A stretch of 64,000 bases of DNA from an uncultured Dehalococcoidia bacterium. GTDB taxonomy: Bacteria; Chloroflexota; Dehalococcoidia; Tepidiformales; Tepidiformaceae. Made by a program: the position numbers and the translations under genes. The notes beneath the pieces were generated by a model. It was given only the letters and a program-made list of their open reading frames with translations, had not been told where the DNA came from and searched no databases. Below are positions 53,298 to 62,308 of this stretch, piece after piece. Each line of letters begins with the position of its first letter. Position 1 is the stretch's first letter. The stretch lies in assembly GCA_938015525.1 (NCBI GenBank), contig CALLPC010000022.1, positions 1 to 64,000 of the forward strand. The letters run 5' to 3'.

Positions 53298-53730
53298 CCC
53301 GGTCCCAGCTCACCAGCTCCGTCGGCTCGAAGAACAGCCCCAGCTCGCGCGCCGCGCTCTCCGGGCTGTCACTCGCGTGCACCAGGTTCCGCCCCCGGTC
53401 GAGCCCGAAGTCGGCCCGCACCGTCCCCGGAGCCGCCTCCGCCGGGTTCGTGGCCCCGATCGCCGCCCGCACCACACGGACGGCATCCTTCCCCTCCCAC
53501 GCGACCGCGATGACCGGCGCGCTCGTGATGAACTCCACCAGCCCCGGGAAGAACGGCTTCTCCGCATGCTCCGCGTAGTGCCGTTCCGCCAGCTCCCGCG
53601 TCACCCGCAGCAGCTTCATCCCGACGATTTTCAGGCCGCGGCGCTCCAGCCGGGCGATGATCTCCCCGGCCAGCCCCCGCTGCATCGCGTCCGGCTTCAC
53701 CAGGAACAGCGTGCGCTCCGTCGACTCCAA
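53272..53730 (-). CDS. ndk: Nucleoside diphosphate kinase
   Basis: 152 aa from a TTG at 53730, chosen because GAGGAGG stands 4 nt upstream and the length then matches the family. It moves phosphate between nucleoside di- and triphosphates through a phospho-His. The active site is [12 protein letters not shown], preceded by [10 protein letters not shown] at the start and [17 protein letters not shown], all signature positions. It lies between tsaB and the LOG gene, overlapping the latter. The rare TTG start may lower expression. Confidence 0.93.
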   Translation of the reverse strand: MESTERTLFLVKPDAMQRGLAGEIIARLERRGLKIVGMKLLRVTRELAERHYAEHAEKPFFPGLVEFITSAPVIAVAWEGKDAVRVVRAAIGATNPAEAAPGTVRADFGLDRGRNLVHASDSPESAARELGLFFEPTELVSWDRDVDRWVAE

Positions 53731-53743
53731 ACGGTCCTCCTCG

Positions 53744-54349
53744 CTACCCGGCCGCGCGCTGCCGCCGGGAAATCGTGATCGCAGGTTCGCGCAGGTAATA
53801 CGGTTCCGCCCCGGTCTCAAGCCGGCCCTGCCGCGCCGCCGGCGCCAGTCGCCGCAAAACGGCTGTTGCCCGTTCGCGAGGCCCGATTTCGATCCCCCCC
53901 ATCGCGCCGGCGCCCTCGCCGGCCAGGAGCTCGCCCGCCGGCAGCTCACTGCTGAGCACGATGTCGCCGGCCGGCTTACCCCCGGCCCAGCGCTGCAGCC
54001 CGAATTCACCCCGGCCCGCCGGGTGGACCGCTGTGACGGTCTCCCCCCGGTCCCCCGCCGCCAGCACGACCGCCTCGAACGTCCGCACCCCATAGAGGGG
54101 CGCACCCGTCGCCAGCGAAAGTCCCTGCGCCGTCGCAATCCCCACCCGCAGCCCCGCATACGACCCGGGCCCCGTCACCACGATGATGCCCGCCGGCCGC
54201 TCGCCCCTGAGCAGCGCTTCAATGGCCGTCAGCAGCCCCGTCGTGTGCGTCCGAATCGCCTCCGCCACCGCAACCTCCGGCTCGCCGCCCCGGTCGACCC
54301 CGACCGCGAACCACTCCGATGCCGTATCGATGGCGAGAATTGCGCTCAC
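53744..54349 (-). CDS. tsaB: tRNA t6A synthesis protein TsaB
   Basis: 201 aa. ASKHA-fold partner of TsaD in making threonylcarbamoyl-A37 of t[16 protein letters not shown] at the start and [25 protein letters not shown] are the TsaB signatures. It overlaps tsaE by 4 bp (ATGA). A variable C-terminal tail completes a length slightly below the usual size. It is transcribed with tsaE and ndk. Confidence 0.93.
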   Translation of the reverse strand: MSAILAIDTASEWFAVGVDRGGEPEVAVAEAIRTHTTGLLTAIEALLRGERPAGIIVVTGPGSYAGLRVGIATAQGLSLATGAPLYGVRTFEAVVLAAGDRGETVTAVHPAGRGEFGLQRWAGGKPAGDIVLSSELPAGELLAGEGAGAMGGIEIGPRERATAVLRRLAPAARQGRLETGAEPYYLREPAITISRRQRAAG

Positions 54350-54822
54350 GCTGCCCTGAGCGCCTCCACCAGTTCTCGTCCCCTTGCCCCCCGCGCGATG
54401 AACCGCAGCCGGCGGGTACGCGGCCCCTGGCCGCCCTGGCGCAGCTCCACCACCAGCCCGTCCCCGGGCAGGAGCTCCGCCCCCCGCTCAGGCCACTCGA
54501 TGACCAGCACGCCCTTCTCCGCGTAGTCCCAAAGCCCCAGCTCGTCCAGCTCCTCGACGTCCTCGATGCGGTAGAGGTCCACGTGATACAGCGTCTCCCG
54601 CCCCGCGTACTCGTTCATCAACACGAACGACGGGCTGTTCACCTGGCCCCGGCAGCCGAGCCCCCGCCCGATCCCCTGGGTCAGGCACGTCTTCCCGCTT
54701 CCCAGCTCCCCGCTCAGCAGCACCACGTCGCCCCGCCGGAGCGCCCGCCCCAGCCGCTCCCCCAGCGCCCGGGTCTCCTCTTCGCTCGAAGACGCCAGCT
54801 CAATCGCCACCTCATCGGCCAT
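54346..54822 (-). CDS. tsaE: tRNA t6A synthesis ATPase TsaE
   Basis: 158 aa P-loop ATPase of the t6A complex. Walker A is GELGSGKTCLTQGIG; SPSFVLMNEY and HVDLYRIEDVEELDELGLWDY are the family motifs. TATACT (54829-54834, minus strand) ends 6 nt before the ATG; GGAG touches the start but the leader is too short to use it, so the mRNA is probably leaderless. This would be the promoter of tsaE-tsaB-ndk-LOG. Confidence 0.93.
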   Translation of the reverse strand: MADEVAIELASSSEEETRALGERLGRALRRGDVVLLSGELGSGKTCLTQGIGRGLGCRGQVNSPSFVLMNEYAGRETLYHVDLYRIEDVEELDELGLWDYAEKGVLVIEWPERGAELLPGDGLVVELRQGGQGPRTRRLRFIARGARGRELVEALRAA

Positions 54823-54909
54823 GGCTCCAGTATAGGGAGAGCCGCGCTAACACCCCATCTCACCCGCGTTCCCATCACCTGCCTCAATTGCGCAAGCTCA
54901 TACCCGCGA

Positions 54910-54938
54910 TTGACCGGTACGTAGCCGCTGGCTAACTT
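54910..54938 (+). promoter_or_regulatory. Promoter of the XRE gene, TTGACC-17-TAACTT
   Basis: TTGACC (54910-54915) and TAACTT (54933-54938) are spaced 17 nt. The transcript starts near 54945, giving a leader of roughly 65 nt to the ATG at 55012. The 8-bp palindrome TTGCGCAA (54888-54895) just upstream is a possible operator. Confidence 0.5.
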
Positions 54939-55011
54939 GTTCATGCAACCGCCCCGGCCAGCGTCCGCGGCGCCCTCAAATCTCACCGTCCCTACACGGA
55001 GTCCCGCAGGC

Positions 55012-55395
55012 ATGATGAGAACCCCGACCGAAACCGGTAAGCCCCCTGTGTCCGCCTCGCTCGGCAGCCGTATCCGCGCCGCCCGCCGCGATGCCGGCAT
55101 GAGCCAGGGGCAGCTCGCCCAGGCGCTCAATACCACCCAGAGCGCCATCTCCCTCTACGAAGCCGGGCAGCGCTCCGTTGGCATCGACATGCTCCTCAAC
55201 GTCGCCCGCATCCTCAACCGCCCCCTCCACTACTTCCTCGGCGACGACGGCGAAATGCTCTACGTCAAAGACAGCGAAATCGCCAACCTCATCCAGGAGC
55301 TCGAACGGCACCCCGAAGACCTCCCCGAGCTGCTCCAGTACTGGAACTTCCTCCGCTGGCGGCGCATGTCCGCCAACGGCGCCGGCCGCCACTGA
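55012..55395 (+). CDS. XRE-family HTH regulator
   Basis: 127 aa from the ATG at 55012, which follows GGAG by about 11 nt; an ATG at 54943 is excluded because transcription should begin there. The HTH_3 domain is SLGSRIRAARRDAGMSQGQLA and QSAISLYEAGQRSVG (about 17-70), then a charged C-terminal helix ending LPELLQYWNFLRW. It probably represses its own or a neighbouring gene. A terminator hairpin follows, separating it from the flavin-reductase-like gene. Confidence 0.85.
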   Translation: MMRTPTETGKPPVSASLGSRIRAARRDAGMSQGQLAQALNTTQSAISLYEAGQRSVGIDMLLNVARILNRPLHYFLGDDGEMLYVKDSEIANLIQELERHPEDLPELLQYWNFLRWRRMSANGAGRH

Positions 55396-55421
55396 CCTCC
55401 GCACTGTCCCGCAGCACCGCG

Positions 55422-55445
55422 CAGCCGGGCCCGGCGGCCCGGCTG
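55422..55445 (+). terminator. Intrinsic terminator of the XRE gene
   Basis: CAGCCGGGCC (55422-55431) and GGCCCGGCTG (55436-55445) form a perfect 10-bp stem with a CGGC loop, followed by the T-containing TTCCATTTCC. Confidence 0.7.
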
Positions 55446-55480
55446 TTCCATTTCCCCAACCTCACGTGCGAGGCCCCCCA

Positions 55481-56170
55481 ATGCGCCGCCTCTGCGACCC
55501 CGCCGATGCCCGCCGTCTCCTCAACCCCGGACCCGTTGGCATCATCACCACCGCCTGGCGCGGCAACGTCAACGCCGCCCCGGTCGCCTGGATGACCCCC
55601 CTCTCCATCGACCCGCCCCGTCTCGGGACCGCCATCGCCCCCGAGCGGCATACCGCCGCCATGGTCCGCTTCAGCGGCGCCTTCGCCATCAACATCCCCG
55701 GCCCCGGCCTCCTCAAGCAAACCGCCTTCCTCGGCTCACTCTCAGGGCTCCAAACGAACAAACTCGAAGCTGCCGGCCTCGAAACCTTCTCCCCCCTCTT
55801 CATCGACGCCCCCCTCATCGCCGGCTGCCTCGCCTGGATCGAATGCCTCGTCGAAGACGCCATCAAAATCGGCGACCACACCCTCTTCATCGCCGACCCT
55901 GTCAAAGTCCAGGCCGATGATGAGGCCTACGCCGGCCGCTGGCTCCTCCACTCCCGCGAGAAGTCACCCCTCACCTACCTCGGCGGCAGGCACTACGCCG
56001 TAGTCGGCGAGCCCCTCGAAGCCGCCTTCACCGTCGACGAACACGGCGCCCTCGTTACCGAAACCCCCGAAGAGCGCGAAGCCCGCCTCGAGCGCGAGGC
56101 GCGCGAAGCCGAGCTCCGCCGCCTCGAAGGCGAAGAAGGCTACCGCCAGCGCCTCCAGCACGACAGCTGA
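55481..56170 (+). CDS. Flavin-reductase-like FMN-binding protein
   Basis: 229 aa. The FMN-binding split-barrel pattern is visible: VGIITTAWRGNVNAAPVAWMTPLSIDPP, HTAAMVRFSGAFAINIP and a C-terminal region PLTYLGGRHYAVVGEP. Such proteins bind FMN and may reduce it for a monooxygenase, or act on other substrates. A highly charged Glu/Arg C-terminal helix (about 190-225) is extra. The ATG at 55481 has GAGG about 8 nt upstream. It is a possible source of reduced FMN for the distant luciferase-like enzyme; that link is speculation. Confidence 0.85.
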   Translation: MRRLCDPADARRLLNPGPVGIITTAWRGNVNAAPVAWMTPLSIDPPRLGTAIAPERHTAAMVRFSGAFAINIPGPGLLKQTAFLGSLSGLQTNKLEAAGLETFSPLFIDAPLIAGCLAWIECLVEDAIKIGDHTLFIADPVKVQADDEAYAGRWLLHSREKSPLTYLGGRHYAVVGEPLEAAFTVDEHGALVTETPEEREARLEREAREAELRRLEGEEGYRQRLQHDS

Positions 56171-56255
56171 CCCCGGCCCGCCTCACGACCTCCGGGCCCC
56201 GGCAACATCGCCCGGCCCCAGGACGTGTTCGCGCGGCCCCGGAGAACACCCCGCG

Positions 56256-57389
56256 TTAGCGCTGCTCGAGCGGGACGTACGGCCGCAGGTCCGCCCCCTC
56301 GTAGAGCGCGTTCGGCCGGACCAGGCGGTTGTCCGCGTACTGCTCCAGCAGGTGCGCCGTCCAGCCCGCGATGCGCGACATCGCGAAAATCGGCGTGTAC
56401 AGGTCGCTCGGGATGCCCAGCATCTTGTAAACCGACGCGCTGAAGAAGTCCACGTTCGGGTAGAGCGGCTTCCCCTCCAGCTTCTTCGCGAGATAATCCC
56501 GCAGCTTCAGCGAAAGGTCGAAGTACTTCCGGTCCGGCGAAGTCTCCGCCAGCTTATGCCCCAGCTGCTCCAGGATGATCGCCCGCGGGTCCGTCGTCTT
56601 GTACACCCGGTGCCCGATCCCCATCACCCGTTCACCCCGCGCAAGCAGGTCATCCACGTACGGCGCGATGTTCTCTTCCGAACCAATCGCCTCCAGCGTC
56701 CGGTACACCGCCTCGTTCGCCCCGCCGTGCAGCGGCCCTTTCAGCGTCCCGATCGCCGAGGCAATCGCCGAGTACATATCGCTCAGCGTCGAAGCCGTTA
56801 CCAGCGCCGAGAACGTCGAGGCGTTCATCTCGTGCTCCGCGTGCAGGATCATCGCCACGTCGAAGACCCGCGCCTCGAGCTCATTCGGCTCCTCACCCTT
56901 CAGCATCCAGAGAAAGTTCGCCGCATGCCCCAGGTCGTCGCGCGGCGGGACCGGCTCCAGTCCCTGCCGCAGCCGGTGAAAGTTCGCCAGCACCGTCGGC
57001 ATCCGTGCCGTCAGCAGCGCTGCCGTCTTCTTCAGCTGCTCCTGCGAAAGGTCGCTCGATTTCGGGTCCAGCGCCCCCGCGATGATCACCGAGATCTCCA
57101 GCGCCCGCATCGGCCGAATCTTCCCCACGATCTCCCGCTGCACCCGCGAATTCAGGTCCGAAAGCGGCCGCTCCCGGCGGAGGTCCGCCTTCAGCTGCTC
57201 CAGCTCATCCTTCCTCGGGAGCCGCAGATTCCAGAGCAGGAACGCTGTCTCCTCAAACGTCGAATGCTCGGCAAGGTCGAAAATGTTGTACCCGGCATAA
57301 ATGAGCTCCCCCTTCTGGCCGTCAATCCGACACAGCTTCGTCGCCGTGACGTTGACGCCCTCCAGCCCCCGCGCGATGACTTCAGTCAC
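56256..57389 (-). CDS. gltA: Citrate synthase
   Basis: 377 aa from the GTG at 57389, with GGGGAAGG upstream; the first 22 residues of the longer frame are not used. It condenses acetyl-CoA and oxaloacetate. Catalytic residues are His in GPLHGGANEAV, His in GIGHRVYKTTDPRA and Asp in NVDFFSASVY. The length is of the small dimeric type; 2-methylcitrate synthases are close relatives and cannot be excluded. TACAAT on the minus strand (57421-57426) lies upstream, with a short GC hairpin before the start. Confidence 0.9.
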   Translation of the reverse strand: MTEVIARGLEGVNVTATKLCRIDGQKGELIYAGYNIFDLAEHSTFEETAFLLWNLRLPRKDELEQLKADLRRERPLSDLNSRVQREIVGKIRPMRALEISVIIAGALDPKSSDLSQEQLKKTAALLTARMPTVLANFHRLRQGLEPVPPRDDLGHAANFLWMLKGEEPNELEARVFDVAMILHAEHEMNASTFSALVTASTLSDMYSAIASAIGTLKGPLHGGANEAVYRTLEAIGSEENIAPYVDDLLARGERVMGIGHRVYKTTDPRAIILEQLGHKLAETSPDRKYFDLSLKLRDYLAKKLEGKPLYPNVDFFSASVYKMLGIPSDLYTPIFAMSRIAGWTAHLLEQYADNRLVRPNALYEGADLRPYVPLEQR

Positions 57390-57490
57390 GTTACCTTCCC
57401 CCTCGCCGCGGAACCCGCGGATTGTATACAAGCCGTACCGCCTCCATCCTACCACGCTCGCGCCCCCGCATGGGTGATCGCCCCTCCTCG

Positions 57491-59224
57491 TTAGCGATAC
57501 TTCGCGGCCAGCGGCAACCGCCGGTCACGCCCAAACGCCCGCGGCGTGATCTTCACCCCCGGGGCCGCCTGGCGCCGTTTGTACTCGTTCCGGTCCACCA
57601 TCCGCACTACCCGCTCCACCGTCGCACGCTCGAACCCCATCGCCACAATCTCGTCCACCGTCCGGTCATCCTCCACGTACGCCTCCAGGATCGGGTCCAG
57701 CACCTCGTACGGCGGCAGCGAGTCCTGGTCCAGCTGGCCCGGCCGCAGCTCTGCGCTCGGCGGCTTCCTGATCGACCGCTCCGGGATCCAGGGCCGCCCC
57801 GCCCGTGCATTCCGCCACTTCGCCAGCCGGTACACCAGCGTCTTCGGCACGTCCTTCAACACCGCATATCCCCCCGCCATGTCCCCATACAGCGTCGCGT
57901 ACCCCGTTGCCATCTCGCTCTTGTTCCCCGTCGTGAGAACGATCGCCCCCGTCCGGTTCGAAATCGTCATCAGCACGTTCCCCCGCTGCCGCGCCTGCAG
58001 GTTCTCCTCAGCCGTCCCGGGCTCGCCCCCCGCGAACACCTCGGCCATCATCTCCAGCATCGCTGCGTGTGCCGGTTCGATCCCGATCGTCAGCAGCCGG
58101 ATGCCGAGGTTCATCGCGAGCTCCCGCGCATCCTCCTTACTGTGCTCGCTCGAATACCTGCTCGGCATCGAGACCCCGATTACCCGCTCCGCTCCAATCG
58201 CATCGACCGCCACCGCCGCCACCACTGCCGAATCGATGCCGCCCGAGAGCCCGACGATGGCCTCCCGGAACCCCGTCTTGGCCAGGTAGTCGCGCGTCGC
58301 CAGCACCAGCGCCGACCACACCTCCTCCTCCTCACCCATCAGCTCCGCCACCGGGCCCCCCACACGCCCCGGCTCCCGGCTCGTCTCCAGCTCGAACCCG
58401 AGGTCCACCGTCTCCGTCCCCGTCACCCACTCCCGCGCCCGCAGCTCCACCCGCCGGCGCGGGTCGTGCAGCCGCCGCTGCGCCACTTCGTCCAGGTCCA
58501 CGTCCACCACCAGCAGCTCCTCTTCGAACTGCCGCGCCCGCGCAATCACCCTCCCCTCCGCATCCATCACCACCGATGCCCCGTCGAACACCAGCTCGTC
58601 CTGCCCCCCGACTGCATTCAGGTAGGCCAGCGCAATCCCGTTGTCGGCCGCCCGCGTGGCCAGCATCCGCTCCCGCTCCCGCGCCTTCCCCCGGTGATAC
58701 GGCGATGCGTTGATGTTCACACACAGCTCTGCCCCCGCGAGCGCCATCCCATCGAGCGGCGCTCCCGGGTACCAGATGTCCTCGCAGATACTCACCCCGA
58801 AGCGCACCCCGCCCGCCCGGTATACCGGCGTCCGACGCCCTGCCCGGAAGTACCGCTCCTCGTCGAACACCCCGTAGTTCGGCAGCCGCTGCTTGTCGTA
58901 CGTATCCACCCACCGCCCATCCGCGAACACCGCCGCCGCGTTGTAGGCATCATCGTCCCGCCAGTCCACGAACCCCACCACCGCAGCCATCCCCCGCGTC
59001 GCCTCCGCAAGCGCTGCCGTTGCCTCCCGCGAAGCCTCGCAGAATGCCCGCCGCAGCAGCAGGTCTTCCGGGGGATAGCCCGTCACCGCCAGCTCCGGGA
59101 ACGCGGCGATATCACAGCCCGCATCGCGCGCCGCCGCCAGCAGCTCACGGACCTTCCGGGTATTCCCCTCCAGGTCCCCCACCGTCGTATCAATCTGCGC
59201 CAGCCCAAGGCGCACCAGCCTCAT
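57491..59224 (-). CDS. nadE: Glutamine-dependent NAD+ synthetase
   Basis: 577 aa. The N-terminal nitrilase-type glutaminase domain (about 1-270) has Glu in FPELAVTGYPPEDLL, a Lys in the DTYDKQRLPNYG loop and the Cys nucleophile in GVSICEDIW. The C-terminal synthetase domain has the ATP loop VGLSGGIDSAVVAAV. It converts deamido-NAD to NAD with ammonia from glutamine. The ATG at 59224 follows GAGGAGG by 6 nt, and a TATACT box (59243-59248) lies just upstream, so the first 79 residues of the longer frame are excluded. Confidence 0.95.
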   Translation of the reverse strand: MRLVRLGLAQIDTTVGDLEGNTRKVRELLAAARDAGCDIAAFPELAVTGYPPEDLLLRRAFCEASREATAALAEATRGMAAVVGFVDWRDDDAYNAAAVFADGRWVDTYDKQRLPNYGVFDEERYFRAGRRTPVYRAGGVRFGVSICEDIWYPGAPLDGMALAGAELCVNINASPYHRGKARERERMLATRAADNGIALAYLNAVGGQDELVFDGASVVMDAEGRVIARARQFEEELLVVDVDLDEVAQRRLHDPRRRVELRAREWVTGTETVDLGFELETSREPGRVGGPVAELMGEEEEVWSALVLATRDYLAKTGFREAIVGLSGGIDSAVVAAVAVDAIGAERVIGVSMPSRYSSEHSKEDARELAMNLGIRLLTIGIEPAHAAMLEMMAEVFAGGEPGTAEENLQARQRGNVLMTISNRTGAIVLTTGNKSEMATGYATLYGDMAGGYAVLKDVPKTLVYRLAKWRNARAGRPWIPERSIRKPPSAELRPGQLDQDSLPPYEVLDPILEAYVEDDRTVDEIVAMGFERATVERVVRMVDRNEYKRRQAAPGVKITPRAFGRDRRLPLAAKYR

Positions 59225-59360
59225 CGTCGCCTCCTCGCCGCGAGTATAGGCTCGCCTCGCTGCACAGGCTCCTATCAGGGTTTCGCCTAGGCATTCCACC
59301 CGATTCACGCCCCGAGGCCCCCGTGCCACCCTGTTTTCGGCGGGGTTTCGAGGTAGGGAG

Positions 59361-59555
59361 ATGACTCGAACCAGCGTACCCTTCAGCCCCTGCCCGCTCT
59401 GCGGGCGCCACACCCGTGCGCACTCGCGCATCCTCATCGCCGATATCGAACCCATCGGCACCCGGAAGACCAGCTACGCGACCGTCATTTGTCGAGACTG
59501 TGCGTTCGCGATGGTCCTCCGCTCCGAGGCCGCCGCGCTCCGCCGCGTCGGCTAG
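59361..59555 (+). CDS. Small zinc-ribbon protein
   Basis: 64 aa. Two Cys pairs, CPLCGRH near the start and CRDCAF about 35 residues later, suggest a zinc ribbon. GGTAGGGAG stands immediately before the ATG. It is unassigned; such small proteins may be regulators or ribosome-associated. A strong hairpin follows the stop. Confidence 0.6.
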   Translation: MTRTSVPFSPCPLCGRHTRAHSRILIADIEPIGTRKTSYATVICRDCAFAMVLRSEAAALRRVG

Positions 59556-59572
59556 TCCCGGTTCTCCGCCCT

Positions 59573-59604
59573 GCCGCCGGCCCCCGGTTTCGAGGGCCGG
59601 CGGC
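59573..59604 (+). terminator. Hairpin terminator after the small zinc-ribbon gene
   Basis: GCCGCCGGCCC (59573-59583) and GGGCCGGCGGC (59594-59604) form a perfect 11-bp stem. A TAGAAT -10 (59611-59616) for glgC lies directly after it. Confidence 0.6.
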
Positions 59605-59660
59605 GCCGTCTAGAATGTCTCCATCCCCCAGAGCGGACAGCCGCCGCCAGGAGGCAGCCC

Positions 59661-60950
59661 ATGAACGACGTCCTCGCGATGATCCTCGCAGGCGGCCAGG
59701 GCGACCGCCTCTCCATCCTCTCCGAACAGCGCGCCAAGCCCGCCGTCGTCTTCGGCGGCACCTACCGCATCATCGATTTCGTCCTCTCCAACTGCGCCAA
59801 CAGCGATATCTCCAAGCTCGCCGTCCTCACCCAGTACCGCCCCCGCTCCCTCTTCAACCACCTCGGCGCCGGCCGCCCCTGGGGGTACGACACCCCCGAA
59901 GGAGGCATCCAGATCCTCCAGCCCTACCTCGGCAAAGCCGATGCCGACTGGTACCAGGGCACCGCCGATGCCGTCTACCAGAACCTCTACGTCATCGAAG
60001 AATCCCGCGTCCGCGAGGTCCTCATCCTCGCCGGCGACCACATCTACCTCACCTCCTACCGGAACCTCATCGCCTACCACCGCTCCCAGGGCGCCGATGC
60101 CACCGTCGCCGTCTATAGCGTCCCCCGCAGCGAAGCCCACCGCTTCGGCGTCCTCGACCTCGACTCCACCGGCCGCGTCATCGATTTCCAGGAAAAACCA
60201 AAAGAGCCCCGCGGTTCCTGGATCTCCATGGGCATCTACGTCTTCAACAAAGACGTCCTCGTCGAACAACTCCAGGCCGATGCCGACCTCGGCGAAGCCA
60301 GCTCCCACGACTTCGGCAAAGACATCATCCCCCGCATGTTCCAGACCCATCGCGTCTACGGCTACCAGTACCACGATTACTGGCGTGACGTCGGCACCAT
60401 CGAATCCTACTGGTCCGCCCACATGGACCTCCTCCAGCCTAACCCCCCGCTCGACCTCGAAGACCCCGACCTGAAACTCCGCACTGCCGGCTCCATCCCG
60501 CCCCCCGCCCGCTTCGGCCCTGGAGCGCGCGTCACCGAATCCCTCGTCTCCCCCTCCGCCCGCATCGACGGCGAAGTCTACCGCTCCGTCATCTCCCCCG
60601 GCGTCATCATCGAACCCGGCGCCATCGTCCGCGAATCCATCATCCAGCACCGCTGCATCATCCGCTCCGGCGCCGTCATCGACCGCTCCATCCTCGACAA
60701 AGAAGTCACCGTTGGTGCCGGCACCATCGTCGGCACCGGCGACCCCGCCATCCCCAACGCCGAACGCCCCGACATCGTCAATACCGGCATTACCATCATC
60801 GGCAAACGCGCCACCATCCCCGCCGGCCTCCGCATCGGCCGGAACGTCGTCGTTGGCCCCGGCGTCCACGAAGAACTCACTGAGTACACCGAACTCCCGT
60901 CCGGAGCCACCGTCCACCCGGTCCACATCCCCCTCCACCTCTTCGTCTGA
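59661..60950 (+). CDS. glgC: Glucose-1-phosphate adenylyltransferase
   Basis: 429 aa. It makes ADP-glucose, the donor for glycogen synthase. The N-terminal nucleotidyltransferase has ILAGGQGDRLSILSEQRAKP and the FGGTYRIIDFVLSNC region; YQGTADAVYQN holds the sugar-phosphate site. A left-handed beta-helix (about 300-420, repeated GxxxxxxxS/A turns) forms the C-terminus. AGGAGG stands 7 nt before the ATG. It overlaps the DUF2203 gene by one base (TGATG). It works with GlgB of the 37.7 kb operon; no glycogen synthase is in the window. Confidence 0.95.
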   Translation: MNDVLAMILAGGQGDRLSILSEQRAKPAVVFGGTYRIIDFVLSNCANSDISKLAVLTQYRPRSLFNHLGAGRPWGYDTPEGGIQILQPYLGKADADWYQGTADAVYQNLYVIEESRVREVLILAGDHIYLTSYRNLIAYHRSQGADATVAVYSVPRSEAHRFGVLDLDSTGRVIDFQEKPKEPRGSWISMGIYVFNKDVLVEQLQADADLGEASSHDFGKDIIPRMFQTHRVYGYQYHDYWRDVGTIESYWSAHMDLLQPNPPLDLEDPDLKLRTAGSIPPPARFGPGARVTESLVSPSARIDGEVYRSVISPGVIIEPGAIVRESIIQHRCIIRSGAVIDRSILDKEVTVGAGTIVGTGDPAIPNAERPDIVNTGITIIGKRATIPAGLRIGRNVVVGPGVHEELTEYTELPSGATVHPVHIPLHLFV

Positions 60951-61357
60951 TGAGCCCCCCGCCGCGCCTCTTCACCCTCGACGAGGCCCGTGCCCTCCTG
61001 CCGTCCGTCATCCCCCTCCTCGAACAGCTCCGCCAGGCCTACCTCGAGCTCCGCGCCATCGAAGCCGCCCGCGCCGCCGCAGCCCGCGGCGCAACCGCCG
61101 ATGGTCACGACCTCGCCGCCCCCTTCCCTTCCGGCGAAGAGACCGACCCCGCAGCGCCCCTGCGCCAGGCAATCCGCACCGCCGTCCAGGCACTCGAACA
61201 GCAGGGCATCGAACTCAAAGACCCCGCCCGCGGCCTCATCGATTTTCCCCACCGTCGCGACGGCCGCATCGTTTACCTCTGCTACCAGCTCGGCGAGTCC
61301 ACCATCGCCTACTGGCACGAGCTCGAAACCGGTTTCGCCGGCCGCCAGCCCCTCTGA
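60950..61357 (+). CDS. DUF2203-family protein
   Basis: 135 aa. The hallmark ends are FTLDEARALLPSV at the start and ELKDPARGLIDFPHRRDG with YWHELETGFAGRQPL at the end. A helical pair lies between. Function is unknown; the family is common near central-metabolism genes. It overlaps glgC by one base and so is translationally coupled to it. Confidence 0.9.
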   Translation: MSPPPRLFTLDEARALLPSVIPLLEQLRQAYLELRAIEAARAAAARGATADGHDLAAPFPSGEETDPAAPLRQAIRTAVQALEQQGIELKDPARGLIDFPHRRDGRIVYLCYQLGESTIAYWHELETGFAGRQPL

Positions 61358-61411
61358 CCCCGTCCCGCCGCCCCCTATAATCCCCGCCAACCTCCCCCGG
61401 GAGCGCTCGTC

Positions 61412-62260
61412 ATGACCGCCGTCTTCCCCGTCCGCGATATCTTCGTCCACGCCAACGGGCTCCGCCATCACCTCCTCGCGCGCGGCGCCCCCGGCGCACC
61501 CGTCGTCCTCATGATTCACGGGCTCGCCGGCCAGGCCCATACCTTCGACGCCATCGCCAACATCCTCGCCGCCCGCTACCACGTCTACTGCCTCGACGTC
61601 CGCGGCCGCGGCGAAACCGAATGGGGCCCGCCCGACCAGTACCACATCGATACCTACGTCGAAGACCTCGAAGCCGTCCGCGAAGCCCTCGGCCTCCAGC
61701 GCTTCGCCCTCGTCGGCACCTCCATGGGCGGCCTCATCACCATGCAGTACGCCCCCCGCCACCCTGAACGCGTCGCCGCTGCCGTCCTCAATGACATCGG
61801 CCCAGAAATCGACCCCGCAGGCCTCCAGCGCATCCTCGCCTACGTCCAGGGCGCCCCCGAAATGTTCCCCGACCTCAAAGCCGTCGTCCGCTACTACCGC
61901 GAACACTACGCACCCATGCTCGCCCACCTCAACGACGACCAGCTCGCCGAATTCGCCCGCTACAACGTCCGCCGCTCCGATGCCGGCGTCTACGTCTGGA
62001 AGATGGACCCCGCCGTCCGCACCGCCGCCCCCAAACCCCCCGCCCTCGACCCGTGGGACGCCTACCGCGCCATGGAGTGCCCGATCCTCATCATCCGCGG
62101 CGCCCAGAGCGACGTCCTCTCCCCCGAAACCGCCCGGAAAATGCTCGAAACCAACCCCCGCGCCCGCCTCGTCGAAGTCCCCGGCGTCGGCCATGCCCCC
62201 CTCCTCATCGAACCCGAGGCACGCAAAGCCCTCGAATCCTTCCTCGGCGAGCACCGCTGA
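61412..62260 (+). CDS. Alpha/beta hydrolase
   Basis: 282 aa. The oxyanion region is IHGLAGQAHTF, the nucleophile elbow GTSMGG, the acid Asp in IIRGAQSDVL and the His in VGHAPLLIEP. The shape matches esterases and haloalkane-dehalogenase-like hydrolases acting on an unknown ester or similar bond. TATAAT (61376-61381) lies upstream with a leader of about 25 nt and GGAG before the ATG. Confidence 0.9.
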   Translation: MTAVFPVRDIFVHANGLRHHLLARGAPGAPVVLMIHGLAGQAHTFDAIANILAARYHVYCLDVRGRGETEWGPPDQYHIDTYVEDLEAVREALGLQRFALVGTSMGGLITMQYAPRHPERVAAAVLNDIGPEIDPAGLQRILAYVQGAPEMFPDLKAVVRYYREHYAPMLAHLNDDQLAEFARYNVRRSDAGVYVWKMDPAVRTAAPKPPALDPWDAYRAMECPILIIRGAQSDVLSPETARKMLETNPRARLVEVPGVGHAPLLIEPEARKALESFLGEHR

Positions 62261-62272
62261 GCCGCCCGCCCA

Positions 62273-62302
62273 TTGACACGTCGCCCGGCCCCGTCCTACC
62301 TT
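62273..62302 (+). promoter_or_regulatory. Promoter of the T-box-trpB2 transcript, TTGACA-18-TACCTT
   Basis: TTGACA (62273-62278) and TACCTT (62297-62302) are spaced 18 nt, giving a start near 62309, just ahead of the T-box leader. Confidence 0.55.
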
Positions 62303-62308
62303 GATGCC

